A stretch of 64,000 nucleotides of DNA from Chlorella sorokiniana (GCA_025917655.1 CP084616.1:372001-436000); one strand, 5' to 3'. Shown: positions 41,666 to 59,074, counted from the first letter of the stretch. Program-made: numbers and translations. The notes: generated from the letters alone by a model not told the origin.

Positions 41666-43195
41666 TCAGTCGGGAGCTGGCTGCTGCTGCTGCTGCTGCT
41701 GTCTCTGCAGCTCTTGCGCCAGGCTGGGCAGGAGGAGCGCATCCAAGAGCGTCTCCTCCACCACAGGCACAAGCCTGGGAGAAGCAGGTGCAGCGGCCCT
41801 CGCCGCCGCGGTTGGTGGCGTGGCAGGGACGGGAGCGGCGGCACCTGCCACACTCCCGCGGTCGCTGCACGCGCTGTTCGTCCTGCTCAGCGCTCTGCTG
41901 CTGCTGCTGAAGCTTTCGCTGCGGAAGCTGAGCAGCACGCTGCCGACGCTGCTCAGCCCGCTGGAACTCCTGCTCAGCTGGCTGGGGCTGCCGGCGCAGC
42001 TGCCGCAGCTGCTTCTACTGCTGCTGCCGTCGGCGTCGAGCAGCGGCACGGCAAGCTTGCCGCCGCCGCTGCCGGCGTCGAGGAGGCCGCTGCCGATGTC
42101 GATCTTGCAGTGGCCGTCGGGCTGCTGTTGGGCACGCCTCGCGGCGTGCCACGCCCTGGCCGCCGCCAGCGCCAGCACGACGGCCCAGGCAGCCGTGCCG
42201 CCGACGCCGCCCACGGCGAACAGCGCCGCCTCCTCGTCGCTCCAGCGGTGCCAGTAGGCGAAGTGGTTCACACGCACCTCCTCCACCGTCGCCCCACTGC
42301 TGCTGCCGCCGTAGAACTTGTAGTAGCTGCGCGTGGCAAAGAAGCGCCAGTAGACTGCGGCGTGGTTGCGTGGGGAGGCGGGGGCGGGGGTTTTAGTGAA
42401 AAGGGGGTGTGTTTAAAAAAAAAAAAAGGGAAGGGGGCGCTCTGCGGAGATGATCCTGGCGAGCGGTGGCAGCTGGACAGCCAGGCTTGGCGTCTGACAC
42501 GGCGCCGTCCACCCAGCGCCCCTGTTCACGGCTGCCCACGCCCACGCCCAGCTCACCCGTCAGAGCGACGAGGAGGGCCAGGTGTGCGGCTGCGCCGAGG
42601 GCGGCGGTGGCGGTTGCCAGCCGCGACCGCCCCTGCGGCGGCGTAGCTGGCAGGCTGCGCTGGCGAGCGCGCTGGCTGCGAGACGAGGCCGGTGCAAACG
42701 ATGGTGGCATCAATCCAGGGCCGTCCCAGGCTCCTGTCCAGCACCAACACCACCGACACGCAGGCCGCCGCACACTGCAGGCAGAGGAGGGAGCGGCGGC
42801 GGTGACTGCGCGGCGGCGGCACCGGCGGGGCGCATAGGCTGCAGGGGTTGGCTGGCGGCGCAGCCGTGCCTGCTGCCACTCACCGCGACCAGACAGAACA
42901 CAAGCTGCGCCGTGGCCAGTCCGGTCATCCAGACTCCGCGCCCGGCGTGCGGGCGGAAGCTGGGGGCAAGCCCCTGCACGCAGAGGCAGGCGTCAGGGGC
43001 GGGGCGGGAGACTTCACTCTGGAGGCCGACCAGGAGCGCGGCGTGCGCGGCCACCGAGCCAGGCTCGCCATTTGGTTTGAACAGTACATGTGCAGTGCTG
43101 AGGGCAAGAACGAGCGGGCAGTCTGGCGTGCCCGCAGGGTCTGGCTGCCCATGACGCCCGCCGAGGGCGAGGTCGCCCACGCCCCCACAGTGCAT
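41666..43195 (-). CDS. Multi-pass membrane protein of unknown function
   Basis: The gene reads leftwards. Exon 1 (43195-42884) starts at ATG with MHCGGVGDLALGG and contains TAHVLFKPNGEPGSVAAHAA and the hydrophobic GVWMTGLATAQLVFCLVAV, ending at a clean GT donor. Exon 2 starts at 42774 with CAACVSVVLVLDRSLGRPW and DATIVCTGLVSQ. After an apparent one-base slip it gives ATAALGAAAHLALLVALTGE; its 3' end is not certain. The last exon (42354-41666) gives VYWRFFATRSYYKFYGG, EVRVNHFAYWHRWSDEEAAL and the hydrophobic GGVGGTAAWAVVLALAAARA. A Ser-rich tail with QQQQQQQQPAPD follows, ending at TGA. At least four hydrophobic segments are visible. The conserved-looking WRFF and FAYWHRW motifs suggest a real family that I do not recognise. 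Confidence 0.6.
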
Positions 43196-44974
43196 TGTTA
43201 TCCTGTTACGAAGCTTTTATACACTTCATACTCACCCGAAAGTGGGTTAAGGCCCACCAGGGCGAACGAGTCAGGCCCTCCGAAGAGCAGGGGCCGTGTT
43301 CAAGGACACGGCGCCATCGAAGCTGTCCATTTTTGACATTTTACACACGCACGAGCGCTGCTGTAGGGCTGCAAGGTAAGCTCGGCCTAAAATCCGGAAG
43401 TGCTCTCTCCCTGCACAGCTCCCACCCCAGCTCCCATTTTCTTCCCCATGTGATCTATGGTGGGAGCCCAAAATGGCGCTTAAATAAGTGCAATTAGACA
43501 CGATGAGCGCTGTTAGCTCATGCGAGATGCTCCGGCCTCTGCGAAGAGCTCCTGCAGGCAACCCTGAGCAGTGCCCCGGGGGGGGTGTCTGCCGCCGCCG
43601 CCGCTTGGCGCGTACGGTTAGGGCTGAAAAAGCACGCCCGCAACAGTGCTGCCCCGATGTGCATGACAGCGCAGTCTTGGGCGGCTGTAGGTGTTCCTGG
43701 CCATGGAGGATTAGGCCAGCTTGAGCACCGTATGCAGGGGAGGGCTGATGACCACTGCCGGCGCGTGCGCCGAACGGTCACAGGCCACCTCTGTTGCCTG
43801 CACTTTGCCCTCATTTGCTGTTTTGCCACATGTTTCATGCCAGTCTTTCAAGCAGCTGTCTAAACCTGCCCGGTGTCAGGGCCCGGGTCGACAGAGGGCG
43901 CTGTCAGCCGGCAGCATACCACCCACCACCCGGGGTGTGGCCCGTCGGGCCGCCTGCAAAGTTGCCATTTTGATAGATACCCAGCCCTCTGGACTCACAG
44001 AAGCGGCGAATACCATTGTGAGTGTCGCAGGGGCGCTTGTGGGCTGCCAACCATGCGGGGCAGGGCATTATTCTCGCAGGACTGCGCGGACGGCGGCGGC
44101 GGCAAGCCCAGGCTTTTGCCACGGTCGGCCTGCCGATACCCAGCCCTCCGCGTCCCATACTAGCTTTAAAAGGCTCCTGCCAGCGGGCGGCCTTCGTCCG
44201 CTTGCGGCCCACAAGTTTGGGGCACATGACGACCAGGCTGAGGGTGTACTGTCAGGCTTGGACAGCACGCACAGCACGTTTCATCTGCGAGTCGCTGTGG
44301 GTGCTGGATTTCAGTTCGTCCGGCATCTTTGAGAGCCGGAATGTGAACTCTGCTAGGTTTAAGGAGCCGATGACCTGCCGCCTGCCGTTTCCCTGCAGGA
44401 CACCACCCACAGCTGCTGACGCAGTTGCTGCCTTGTGACTGCCACTCCACTGTTGCTCTGCTGCTTGACTAGATGCTCAAAGAGCACACGGCGATATCGG
44501 CTTCCGATTGGGGGTTTTCAGCAAGTCCGCACATCGCAGGCCATTCATGGCAGACGCACACCGCGAGATGCGCCTGCTCCCCGTGAGCGGCTGGCTGCTT
44601 GTCCCCCTCAATCCCCGCGCCGCCCCGCCCGCGGTGCAGTCCTGCTGCCGCTGGGGCTGACTGCTGCACCTCTCCGCTGGCCACCCGCCAGACAGCAACA
44701 CAGCGCACAGTGGCAGGCTCCCGCATGCACCGCCGTGCTCGCCCGCTGCGGTTCCGCCCTGCTGCAGCAGCGGCATCACAGCGCGCTGGCCGCCTCGGAG
44801 CCCGCCTCCGACACGGCATCCCCCCCTCTTCGTACGTACAGTCCACCACGAAGGGCTGCGTGGGATGGAGCCAATCGGGGCACAAGCTTGAGATCTTAAG
44901 AGATCAGGCTGGGCTGTGCCGCGGCAGGCACCAGAACGGAACACACCCGGCCCCGGGGCCCCCAGGCCACGGGC
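43196..44974. other. intergenic: upstream of the membrane protein and downstream of the YbaK gene
   Basis: About 1.8 kb with lower GC than the genes. The right part should contain the 3' UTR of the gene ending at 44975 and the left part the promoter of the gene starting at 43195. Minus-strand text around 43904-44450 is open in pieces (for example YQNGNFAGGPTGHTPGGG) but no gene could be supported. Confidence 0.4.
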
Positions 44975-46685
44975 TCAGCCCTGCGGACTACGGCGCGTCG
45001 GGGAGCCGCCGCGCGGCCGCGCGCTCGCCTGGTAGGCAGCGATGAAGTCGGAGGCGCTCATGCCCAGCTTCAGGTCGACTTCCCGGCACCCAGGAAGAAG
45101 GTGCCGGGCGCAGCTGCGCGATGCTGCGCTCACGAGGGCCGCGCGGCACGAGTGGGCAGCAGGGCCGCAGCGGCGCGGTCAGGCACGGCATCGCCAGGGT
45201 GGGGCGTCCCGGGCTGCTGCAGCGCCTGCAGCAGGTGCAGCGGCTGCCGCACAGCTGCCCGGTCGCCCGCTGCCGCCGCCCCGCCGCTCACCGGTGCGAC
45301 AGGATGATGGGGAGGCGGGTGCGGATGCCGACTGGCGACACGCCGTTGTGTTCAAACCCGGTGAGCTGGTCTGCGGGCCCGACGATCCGCGGAGGAGGTG
45401 CAGCATGCGATGCGCAGCTGTCAGCAGCATCCCTGGCAGGCAGGGAACGGGGGACCTTCCGCTCCCGCCCGCCGGGCCGCGACGCGGGGGGCGGGAGCCA
45501 CCGCACCTGAAACCAGCTCGGGCGCCAGCCGCATGTTGTAGTACCTCTTGGCCACCCTGCCGCCGCTGAGGCCGTGGATGTGATTCTTGAGCTTCTCCGC
45601 GTTCAGGCGGGCGGTGTACTGAGGCAGGGGGGTGTAGCAGCAGGCGGGCAGGGGAGGGGGCTTGCGCGGCCCAACGAGCGGCGGCTGGGGTGCGGCCACG
45701 GGCGGCGGCAGGCCGAGCGCAGCCAGCTGCCGTGCAATGCGGTGCCGGGCGGTACCAGTACCTGTACCACGACAAGGTAGTACTTGGAGTTGTTAGGGTC
45801 GGAGCAGTCGGTCACTGCAAGCGGGAAGGAGAAAGCGGCACACGTGAACGGCAGGCTCCAGCAAGCAGCCGCGCAGCAGGCAGTGCCGAGGCCGCCATGC
45901 CCCTTCGCCCGCTGCTGGTGCAGTGGTGGGAGTCGGGGCGGCTGCTGCGCAGATGCCAGCAGGGCTGCTGCAGCAGCCGTGCAGCCGTCAGTCAGGGCTG
46001 CTGCTGCTGCCGCTGCCCCAACAACCCACACACCAGAGGCGTGCGCCCGCGTGTTCTCCATCACTATGCTTTTGCAGAGGTGGTGCACAGAGGCGGCGCC
46101 CACCACGCCCTGCCTGGACGAGCGGGGAGGGAGGAACCCAGAGAGGATGGAATGGTAGAGGGGGCAGGCGATGCATCAAGCGCGTCAAGGCGCTTGCGCG
46201 GGCCCCTGTGCTGCTGGCCACACGCAAGGCCTCGCAAGCTGCGCCAAGGGGCTGCGCCCACACCAGGTGCCCGCAGTGGCGTGCGCATCGTAGCCCCCAC
46301 CGCATGCCCACTGGCTGCCTCACCGAAACTCGAGCGGCCGATCGTAGTACTCGGGCGGGGCGCGCACAAACTTGTGCCGGCTGATGCCTCGCTCCAGCAG
46401 TTCCGCCTGCAGCCGGCGCTGCACCTCGCTGCCGCCGGGGTCCACCTGCCGCACTTCAGGCAGCTCACCCGCCGCCGCATCGGCAGCCGCGGCGGCGGGG
46501 GCGACAGCAGTGGCAGGACCCAAGCCGCAGCGCGCCTCCAGCTTGTCGAGCCGCTTCAGCAGCGCCAATTGCCGGGCTGCAAGGGCATCGGCGGGCGTGA
46601 CGCCGGCAGCCAGCTCCAGAGCGGAAAGGCGGGTGAGCACGGCCTCCAGCCTTGCGGACAGCTCGGCTACGCTGCTGGGGGACAT
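44975..46685 (-). CDS. YbaK/ProX-fold protein, aminoacyl-tRNA-deacylase-like
   Basis: The YbaK/ProX fold hydrolyses mischarged aminoacyl-tRNA in trans or occurs next to tRNA synthetases (family knowledge). Exons as read, leftwards: 46685-46324, 46113-46034, 45814-45762, 45618-45507, 45370-45292, 45113-44975, about 275 residues in all, typical for the eukaryotic member with a helical N-terminus. The first exon is coiled-coil-like (ARLEAVLTRLSALELA; LLKRLDKLEARCGL). Core motifs follow: ASVHHLCKSIVMENT, DCSDPNNSKYYLVVVQ, YTARLNAEKLKNHIHGLSGG, YYNMRLAPELVS, TGFEHNGVSPVGIRTRLP and EVDLKLGMSASDFI. Near the last junction the FFLGAG and EVDLKLG parts lie in different frames because GGGG reads as GGG. 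The start is the ATG at 46685; it follows ttgcag, so a 5' UTR intron is possible. I remember this motif order from plant homologues. Confidence 0.8.
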
Positions 46686-47607
46686 CTGCAAGGATTGAAT
46701 ATGTATGATAAAATATAATTCCGTTTCGAGAAAGGTTCGCAGCGGCCGCTGCTGCTGGGAGTGAAACTATGCGGCCTGCAACGGGCTGGTAAGGTGGTAA
46801 TGCGAGGTAATACAAGAAGGAAAAATGATTGATGAGTGCACTTGCAGGCCTGCGATCCCACTGCCAAGGGAGCGGTGCTGCGGCTGACCAGCCTGTACCG
46901 CTGGTCAAGGAGCAGGAGCTGCCCTTGCACACCCTGCAAAGCCAGATGACCCGTCGTCATATGATGACAGGTGCCCATGCAGCACACGAGCTGCGTGCGG
47001 AACAGCGCCCAAAGGTGCAGCATCTAGTGCATTACGAAATGGGGGTGGGCTCTGCGGCGGTTGAGGCAACTGCTGGGCAGAAAGCTGTTGTGCAGGCCTT
47101 GCGTAGCTGGCGTCAGCCCTGGTTCCGTCAGCTTTGGCCGCTTACCCGTACAAATGATTGGCTGACTTGACAACCCTGAAGGTTCAAGTGGCCATCTCTC
47201 GCGCGGCACGAACTGCACGACAGGCAGGCACTGGCGCAACCTGGCTCAACATACACGCCTGTGTGGCACTCCCTGTTTCCCCCAAAAATGTGCACTGAAA
47301 GAAATGGAATGTGCTTGTACGTCCACAGCAAGGCGGAGGCGTGCAGTACCCGCTGCTCGTTGCCGCCTGCTCCGCCCACCAATGCTGCTGCAAGCTCCAA
47401 CACACCTTCGCTGGTGTGATGGCCGGAGTCAATCAATGTTTGTGTGCCACAAGATGCTCCTGGATGTCACCAACTGCTGCACCTGTATGCATTGGGCGCT
47501 GGCCAAACAAGCTGGACGGCTCCACGAAGGTACGTACTGCCAGCCCGCTGCCAGCTGCTGTCAAAATGCATGCATCAAATGCACAACACTCCGACAGTGA
47601 CTCAAAG
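46686..47607. promoter_or_regulatory. shared upstream region of the divergent YbaK and WDR12 genes
   Basis: About 0.9 kb separates two divergent starts (46685 minus, 47608 plus). Immediately outside the YbaK ATG lies an unusually AT-rich stretch (tatgataaaatataattcc near 46700-46724), a good core-promoter candidate. A near-palindrome, gtcgtcatatgatgac, lies around 46952-46967. No named element is claimed. Confidence 0.4.
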
Positions 47608-49445
47608 ATGGACGGCCAAAATACAGCGCAGCAGCCTGCAGATGAGGTGCAGGTGTCAGTGTCCTTTGGACCAAGCTGGGCGACGAGTTTCGAGTGCCTG
47701 AGGCTCCCATCGTAAGTGAAACAACGGAATGCATTTGCAGATTGGGGCGTCCGGCGCCATGCATGCTGCGGCGCGCCTTGCACGTCTGAGCGGGCCCTCC
47801 TGTTGCCCCGTGCAGGCGGTTCCCGCCAACCTCACGCGCTATGGACTGTCCCAGATCATCAACCACCTGCTGGCGCTAGGTGCGTGCCTCACTGCCGCTC
47901 CGCCGCTGCTCCCCCGACACCTGCCTCCTGTTCTGCTGCTGATGTCCCTTCTGCCCCCCTGTGCAGACCCCGTGCGGCCCTTTGACTTCCTCGTAGATGG
48001 AGAGCTGCTGCGTCTCAGCCTGCACAAGCACCTGCTGGCCAAGCAGATATCGGCGGAGACGGTGCTGAGGGTGGAGTATGTGCCCGCGGTGCTGCCGCCA
48101 GAGCCGAAGGAGCAGCACCCGCATGACGACTGGGTCAGCGCGGTGGCGGGGTGCAGCGGCGGCGGCGACGGCGCAGAGCCCCTGCTGGCCAGCGGCAGCT
48201 ACGACGGCATGGTGCGGCTGTGGCGGCGCGGCGGCTGCGTCGCCAGCTGGGCCGCGCACCGCGGCCCGGTGCAGGCCGTGGCGGCGGCGGCCAGCACCCG
48301 CGGCGACGGCCCGCTGCTGCTGACGGCCGGCAACGACGGCACGGCGCGGCTGTGGCGCGGCATGGCAGCCGCCGCGGACAGCGGCGCAGCACCCGCCGCC
48401 GTGGCGCAGCTCAAGGGGCACACCGACACGGTGCAAGCGGCGGCGGCAGCCCCGACGGCGCGCTCTTCGTCACCGGCGGCTGGGACTCCCGCCTCCTGCT
48501 GTGGCGCTGCGGCGACGCGCTGCTGGAGGCGGCGGAGGCCGCGGCAGAGGCGGGCGGGGGCGTCGACGCGGCGGCTGGCGGCGCGCGCAAGAAGCAGCGG
48601 GCGGCGAGCGGCGCAGCGGTGCCTCAGCTGGAGGAGGCGCCTCAGGGGGAGCTCAAGGGGCACAGCCAGTGCGTGTCGGGCCTGGCCTGGCCTGCGGAAG
48701 GTGCGCGACAGCTGGTTGCCCCGCACGAAAGTGGCCGAATATCGCTCGGGAGTATCGCCTCCTGCTTGCCGCCTGCTGGCGTCACCCCATCCAGCCTCCA
48801 CCCCCCCGCCCCTGGCCCCTGCAGGCACGCTAGTCAGCGCCTCCTGGGACCACTCCGTGCGGCTGTGGGACGTGGCCAGCGGTACGGAGCGGGACGTGCT
48901 GCACCACAACAAGGCGGTGTACTGCGTGGCGGCGGCCCCCGGCGGCGCCGGCCTGGTCGCCTTTGGCGGCGCGGAGCGCGCGCTGCGGCTGTGGGACCCC
49001 GCGCCCGCACCGGGAGGGCCTCGCGCTGCGCGCCTGCGCCTCCCACGCCGGCTGGATCTCCGCCCTCGCCTGGCACCCGGTCTCAGGTGCGGCGCTGCCG
49101 CAGATGGGTGTGAGGCACAGGGAGGCTTATGCTTGATGCCCTCTCCGCCCTTCTGCCCCCACCGGCTTGTCTCTGCCAGGTGCACCCTTCCACCGCGCCC
49201 CGCCCTGCCCGCTGATTTGGGCCACACCCTGCCTGCCGGCCTGACTGCCTGCAGCCCACCATGTGGCCACTGCTTCGCACGACGGCACCGCCAAGCTGTG
49301 GGACGTTCGGGCCGCCATCCCGCTGCACACGCTGGAGGGCGCCGCCGACAAGCTGCTGTGCGCCGCCTGGGCCAGCCCAGGCCTGCTGGCCACTGGAGGC
49401 ACCGACTGCAAGCTGCGGCTGGCAGAGGTGGCAATCGGCGCGTGA
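47608..49445 (+). CDS. WDR12: WDR12/Ytm1 ribosome biogenesis protein
   Basis: WDR12 (yeast Ytm1) is part of the PeBoW complex with Pes1 and Bop1 and acts in nucleolar 60S subunit assembly. Exons: 47608-47711, 47815-47879, 47967-48700, 48825-49086, 49255-49445, about 450 residues. The N-terminal NLE domain is clear: TKLGDEFRVPEAPI, AVPANLTRYGLSQIINHLLA, DPVRPFDFLVDGELLRLSL, VLRVEYVPAVLPPEP. It is followed by seven WD40 repeats, for example LLASGSYDGMVRLW, LLLTAGNDGTARLW, FVTGGWDSRLLLW, LVSASWDHSVRLWD, LVAFGGAERALRLWD and VATASHDGTAKLWD. An insert of about 45 residues sits between repeats 3 and 4 (GGARKKQRAASG), possibly a nuclear signal. Frame slips of one base occur near 47670, 48440 and 49010, all next to G or C runs; splice phases otherwise agree. 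Product assignment is strong. Confidence 0.9.
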
Positions 49446-49765
49446 GCAGCGGCGCCTGCGGCGACGGCGGCAGCAGCCATGCACCACATGCCGCCCGTTT
49501 GCGACCGCCGGCCGGCATGGCTGGCGTTACTTTGTGCCCCACGAACGTGCGATCAAGGCCTGTAACCACGTCTCGGGGACGTGCCGCCGTCCTAATGTGC
49601 TGACCTGCTGATTGGACACAGTGGCAGGGCTGAAGTTGGACTTGTTGGGCGCCCATCGAGCCAAGGCCAGCCACAAAACTTCATTGCACACATCAAACAC
49701 ATAAATTGTTGGAGTGACGACTGCCGATCCTCGCTCAGTGCTGGCCTGAACCTCGCACTCTCACC
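49446..49765. other. intergenic between WDR12 and ftsH
   Basis: A short 320-base spacer between tandem genes, less GC-rich than either, with the WDR12 polyadenylation motif at 49561 and an AT-rich stretch (cacataaattgttggag near 49694) shortly before the FtsH ATG. Confidence 0.5.
49561..49565 (+). terminator. TGTAA, candidate polyadenylation signal of WDR12
   Basis: TGTAA begins 116 bases after the WDR12 stop codon and about 200 bases before the next ATG. Confidence 0.5.
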
Positions 49766-55253
<5,488 letters not shown>

Positions 55254-56363
55254 GCGGTACAGTGGCAGTAACCGCACAGCAGTATCGCTAAGGGTGGGGG
55301 TGCTGCGCGTGGCTTCCCCAAGCAGCGGCTCGCCTCGGGCACCCCCAACCCTCTCAACGGAAGACGCTTTGCCCGCGCGGCTGGCGCCGCCGCCTGGCGC
55401 CGGCCGCCCCATTTCGTTCCCAGCACTGTCCATGTGCGTCGCAGCTGGCCCCTGCCTCCTGTCATGTTGAGTGCTATGGCTGGTCAGCAGCTCTCCAGGG
55501 GCCGGTTGTGGCGACCCACTCGGTTGATGATGTGACCCCTTTCTGGGCACCGCCGTCGCCCCTCTCGGCCGCAAACGGCCCCCGTTTTCAGCCCTCTCTG
55601 TACCGCTCACGTTTTTGTCAGTTCTCCATCTCCTGCTCTGTGTTCCTTGACTTTTCTTACGTGTAAAAGTACAAACCAACAGCCTGAGCGTGCGTGGAGG
55701 GTTACCGGAAGAAGTGGATGGCGGAAGGGGCTGCACAGGGGCAACACACTGCACCGCCGGGTGAACAAACTCACTGGACACGACTGTGCTCCTCAGCCAT
55801 ACGAGGGAAGAAGGTTAAATGGTGGAGGGGGGGGCATAATGGGACGTTCATTGTATAGGATTGGTGAGGCCGGCCGGAGGCGCAAAGGGGCCGTTGAAAA
55901 GAAGGACGATAGGCAAGGGCGGGCAACAAAGAACGGGCGGGCAAAACAGGGTGGGGCCGAACAAGGGCGCTTATAGCTGCAAACCTCACGGTCCAACGTT
56001 ATTTGCTTATTGATGGGACGGGAATATACAGCTGCAGCGGCGAGGCAGGGGGTTTGCAGAATGGTGCGACGCCAGAGGGAGGGCGGGGCTTGGCCTTGGG
56101 GTTGGGAGGAGTGCGGGGGGTGGGGGGGGGGGGGGGAGGGGGCCTGGGACTTCCCAGCATGGTTGGGGAGCAGTCAGCGGGCACCCCAGCTGAGGGGGCG
56201 GTGCAGGGGGTGCTGATCTGTGATGTGTACGGGAGGGTGGGGGCGAGTGTTTGTGGGTGGGTGGTGAGGTGGATTCTGGGTGGGTGCGCGGGGCGCGCAT
56301 GGAGCGTTTGGATGTGTTGCTTAGGGTGCGGGGGAGTAGAGGAGGTCGGCAAACGGGCGCGCA
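55254..56363. other. 3' UTR of ftsH and downstream intergenic region
   Basis: About 1.1 kb without a convincing exon. It contains the FtsH polyadenylation motif at 55662, an AT-richer stretch at about 55640-56010, and a G-rich run at 56110-56140. A tail exon of the minus-strand hypothetical gene may begin at its right edge. Confidence 0.45.
55662..55666 (+). terminator. TGTAA, candidate polyadenylation signal of ftsH
   Basis: TGTAA (in cttacgtgtaaaagtac) lies 409 bases after the FtsH stop in an AT-rich stretch, the best-placed copy of this motif in the window. Confidence 0.5.
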
Positions 56364-57698
56364 TCAAGGGGAGCCCAGCCGCAGAGGCGGCGGGGGCTTG
56401 CAGTGCAGGCAGTACGGTTGCAGCCCAGGTGGACGGCCAGGGGCGGGCCCAGGAGGGTACAGCGGCTGCACGGGTGGCCGATTCATGGGGACCAGCGGCC
56501 ATCCGAAAGGCACGGCAGGGGGACAGCGTGGGAACCAAATGGAGTGTTGGAAGGCGGTGACGGGTGCTGCTGGAAAAAGGGCGCGGCAGCAGGCTTGGGC
56601 GAGCCCACAGGCAGGGCACGCTCCGAGCCACGCTGGGCTATGGGACAAGTGGTACATGGTAGGTGCGGTGAAGGGCCGCGCGGCGCACGTCAGGGGCTAG
56701 GGCGCGGCGCGGCGTACTCGTGCGCTGGGGCTCGTTTCTTTGCTTGCTGCTTGCGGCTCACACGTGGCTTGCTACGCTCGGAGGGTGTTGGGTTCAAGCG
56801 GGGGCGCCGGCGTCTGACGCGGCGGCGGGGGGGCGGGCGACGCACTCAGCGGCAGCCGCTCGCGGGCAGGGCGGCGGTGGTGGCCGCGGCGGCATCGCTG
56901 GCGGCCGGGAGCTGGCGCTCCGGGAGGCGGCCTCCCGCCAGGCTGCCTCTGCGTCGCCCCTCGCCAGCGCTGCATGCAGCCAGGGCGCCATCGGCTGCTG
57001 CTCGCGCTGCTGCTCCGGGGTCAGCAGCAGGTGGTTGGGGGCGGCGGGCCAGGGCTCGCAGGCGGCGGCGCCCAGGGTGGCTGGCGGGGTGGGCATGCCG
57101 CCCATGCCCCGGGCTGCTGCATCTGCTGCAGCTCCTGCAGGAGGCTGTTGGCCGACTGCCACGCCGCCACGCTCGCCTGCGAGCAAGGGGTGGGGGTGGG
57201 GCGGCAGCGGGCCAGGCGCGTCAGACGGCGGCGAGCAACGCGGCGGCGGGCGGCGTCACACCGCCTGCCAGCGGCCCTGCAGCTCGCATCTACGCCACAG
57301 CCGGCCAGCGGCTGTAAGGGGTCTGCCCGCCACTCGCGCCCGCGGGTGGTGTGCGACGGGTGCAGTACGGGGCGCACAGGTGGCGCGACAGGCGACCGGG
57401 CACTGCCGCGGCCCCCCACCTGCAGGGCTGGGGAGTAGCTGGGCGGCGTCTGCGGCTCCTCCTCCTCCTCCCCCTCCGCAGACAGCTTGCTGAGCGCGGT
57501 GGATGAGGCGGAGCAGTGCAGAGCCATGGGGCTCACGCGCTGCAGCGACAGCAGCGACAGGCCGGCTGCGCAGCCGCCGCCAGCGGCGGAGCCGCGTGTG
57601 CTCAGCCGCGCGTCATCCAGCACCATGGGACCACAGCTGTCGCCCACCACCTCCTCCGCCTCCTCTACCAGGCCGTGCACCAGGGCGTGCGAGTCCAT
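56364..57698 (-). CDS. Hypothetical protein, uncertain exon structure
   Basis: Not recognised. The likely first exon (57698 to about 57422) starts MDSHALVHGLVEEAEEVV and includes GPMVLDDARLSTRG, SLLSLQRVSPMALHC and an acidic EEEEEPQTPPSY before a GT donor. A second exon from about 57177 gives ASVAAWQSANSLLQELQQMQ. After an apparent one-base slip in a C/G run it continues with TPPATLGAAACEPWP, HLLLTPEQQREQQPM and ALARGDAEAAWREAA, closing in a Pro-rich stretch at 56794. A proline-rich piece further left (FGWPLVPMNRPPVQPLYP, ending QPYCLHCKPPPPLRLGSP at 56364) may be a last exon or may be unrelated. Helical, Gln-rich, no membrane segment. Real coding capacity is likely but the model is tentative. 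Confidence 0.4.
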
Positions 57699-59074
57699 GG
57701 CACGGGCTGACGCCGCCAAAACGTGAGGAACCACCAGGCAGGTCCGGCCAAGGGCCTTGCTGTGTCGCAGGGGCAGGGTCTCGGCTGCCACAACGAGGGA
57801 GCAATCACTGTTTTGGGGCGTAAGCGAAAGTGGGGGTCGCAGCCAGAAGGGGTCTACCGTATGTGGCTCGGCCAGCGTCAAGGGTCGAGAAGAAGCGATA
57901 TATCAACAGGCATGGCCCTGGCACTAGGCGCCCAAAGCTTGGAAGAAGTATTTACGGTGTTCGCGTCTCGGCTGGCTCTGTCGGTCTGAACCCCGCCTTT
58001 CCACCACGGCCTCGCCCGCCCTTTTCGGGGGAAATTGGCCCAGCAGGCGGCCTGCCCCCTAGCCGCCTGCAAAATGCAGCACGTGACCTCCATTAAAAGA
58101 GTCTCAAGCCCGGAAGGAGCGCTCTGTGTCGCAGGGGTTGCTGCAGCGGCCGTCCTGCAAAAATACCGCAGGTAATTCAGCACTTACGTATGGGATGCAG
58201 GTCATGGCGTCCCCAGCTGCTGCTTCCTGTTTGGACCAGATCCTCAGCGTGCAGCCATCCCACACACTAGGGTCACTGCTGGCTGGCTTCAAGCGTTTCC
58301 GCTGGTGACGGCAGGCGGCACCGCTGGGGACGCAGGCAGGCGCCGGGGTGCAGCCGGCCCGGCTGACGCGCGCCAGTCAATGCAACCACGGCTGGTTCCT
58401 CTAACGTCCAGCCGCTGTCACTGGAGCCGGGCGCGGCAAGCCAGGGCCCTCTGCCGCCCCTTCAGGCTGGGGGGCCGCCGAGAGCCGGGCAGCAGGGACC
58501 ACGGCCAGGGTGGCTGCAGGTCTGGCCCACCTCCACACAACAAGGTGGCGTGTTCTTCACCACAGATGCTTCATGATGACGACACTCAAGGCTGGACCAC
58601 ATACCCTCAGCAGCGGGCATGCATGTGCGCATGAATGTGCGTCGGGCACGCCCAGAGAGTAATGGAGGGGGCTGGGGTGGGCAGGCGCTTCCACCGCACG
58701 TGGTGTGTGAGCAAGCGGGCGTGAAAAGTCGCAGAGTTGTGGACAAGTGCTTCGCCACATGGCATCCGACCTCCCGCATCTTCCAGAGTTGCGAGCGGGT
58801 TGATGCAGTGTATGTGTTGCCGTCGCTGCTGCAGGGCCGCCCGTGTGGCGCCACGAGGCGGTGGCTATCCACATTTGCCACACGGCGGCCACCCCCAACC
58901 CGCACATTATCTTTTATCACTGCATAAGCATCTACTGCCCCTCTTTGCGGCACTCGGCTGGGGAACAAGCCGCTTGCCATGCTTCAGAGGAATGCACATT
59001 GCTAGGAGCTCTGTCGTGTTGCGGGGCCTATAGGCCCCCTACAAGTACAGGAACGCGCGGTTGGCGAGCTCAGC
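57699..59074. other. intergenic between divergent genes
   Basis: About 1.4 kb separates the minus-strand hypothetical start (57698) from the plus-strand carrier start (59075). GC is lower than in the genes and several short AT-rich stretches are present (near 57895, 58080, 58910). No exon, RNA gene or repeat could be supported. Confidence 0.45.

Noticed and set aside
43721-44332. A 200-codon plus-strand open frame in the intergenic region
   Set aside because: It lacks an ATG at its start, has no recognisable motif or intron structure, and overlaps equally open minus-strand text.
43904-44450. Minus-strand fragments vaguely like the end of a LINE reverse transcriptase (GRGGLGI)
   Set aside because: One short Gly-rich phrase and mixed frames are not enough. 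No catalytic motif, poly-A tail or target-site duplication was seen.
47160-47195. tRNA-like B-box (ggttcaagtggcc)
   Set aside because: No matching A-box or cloverleaf could be drawn around it. No tRNA or rRNA gene was recognised anywhere in the window.
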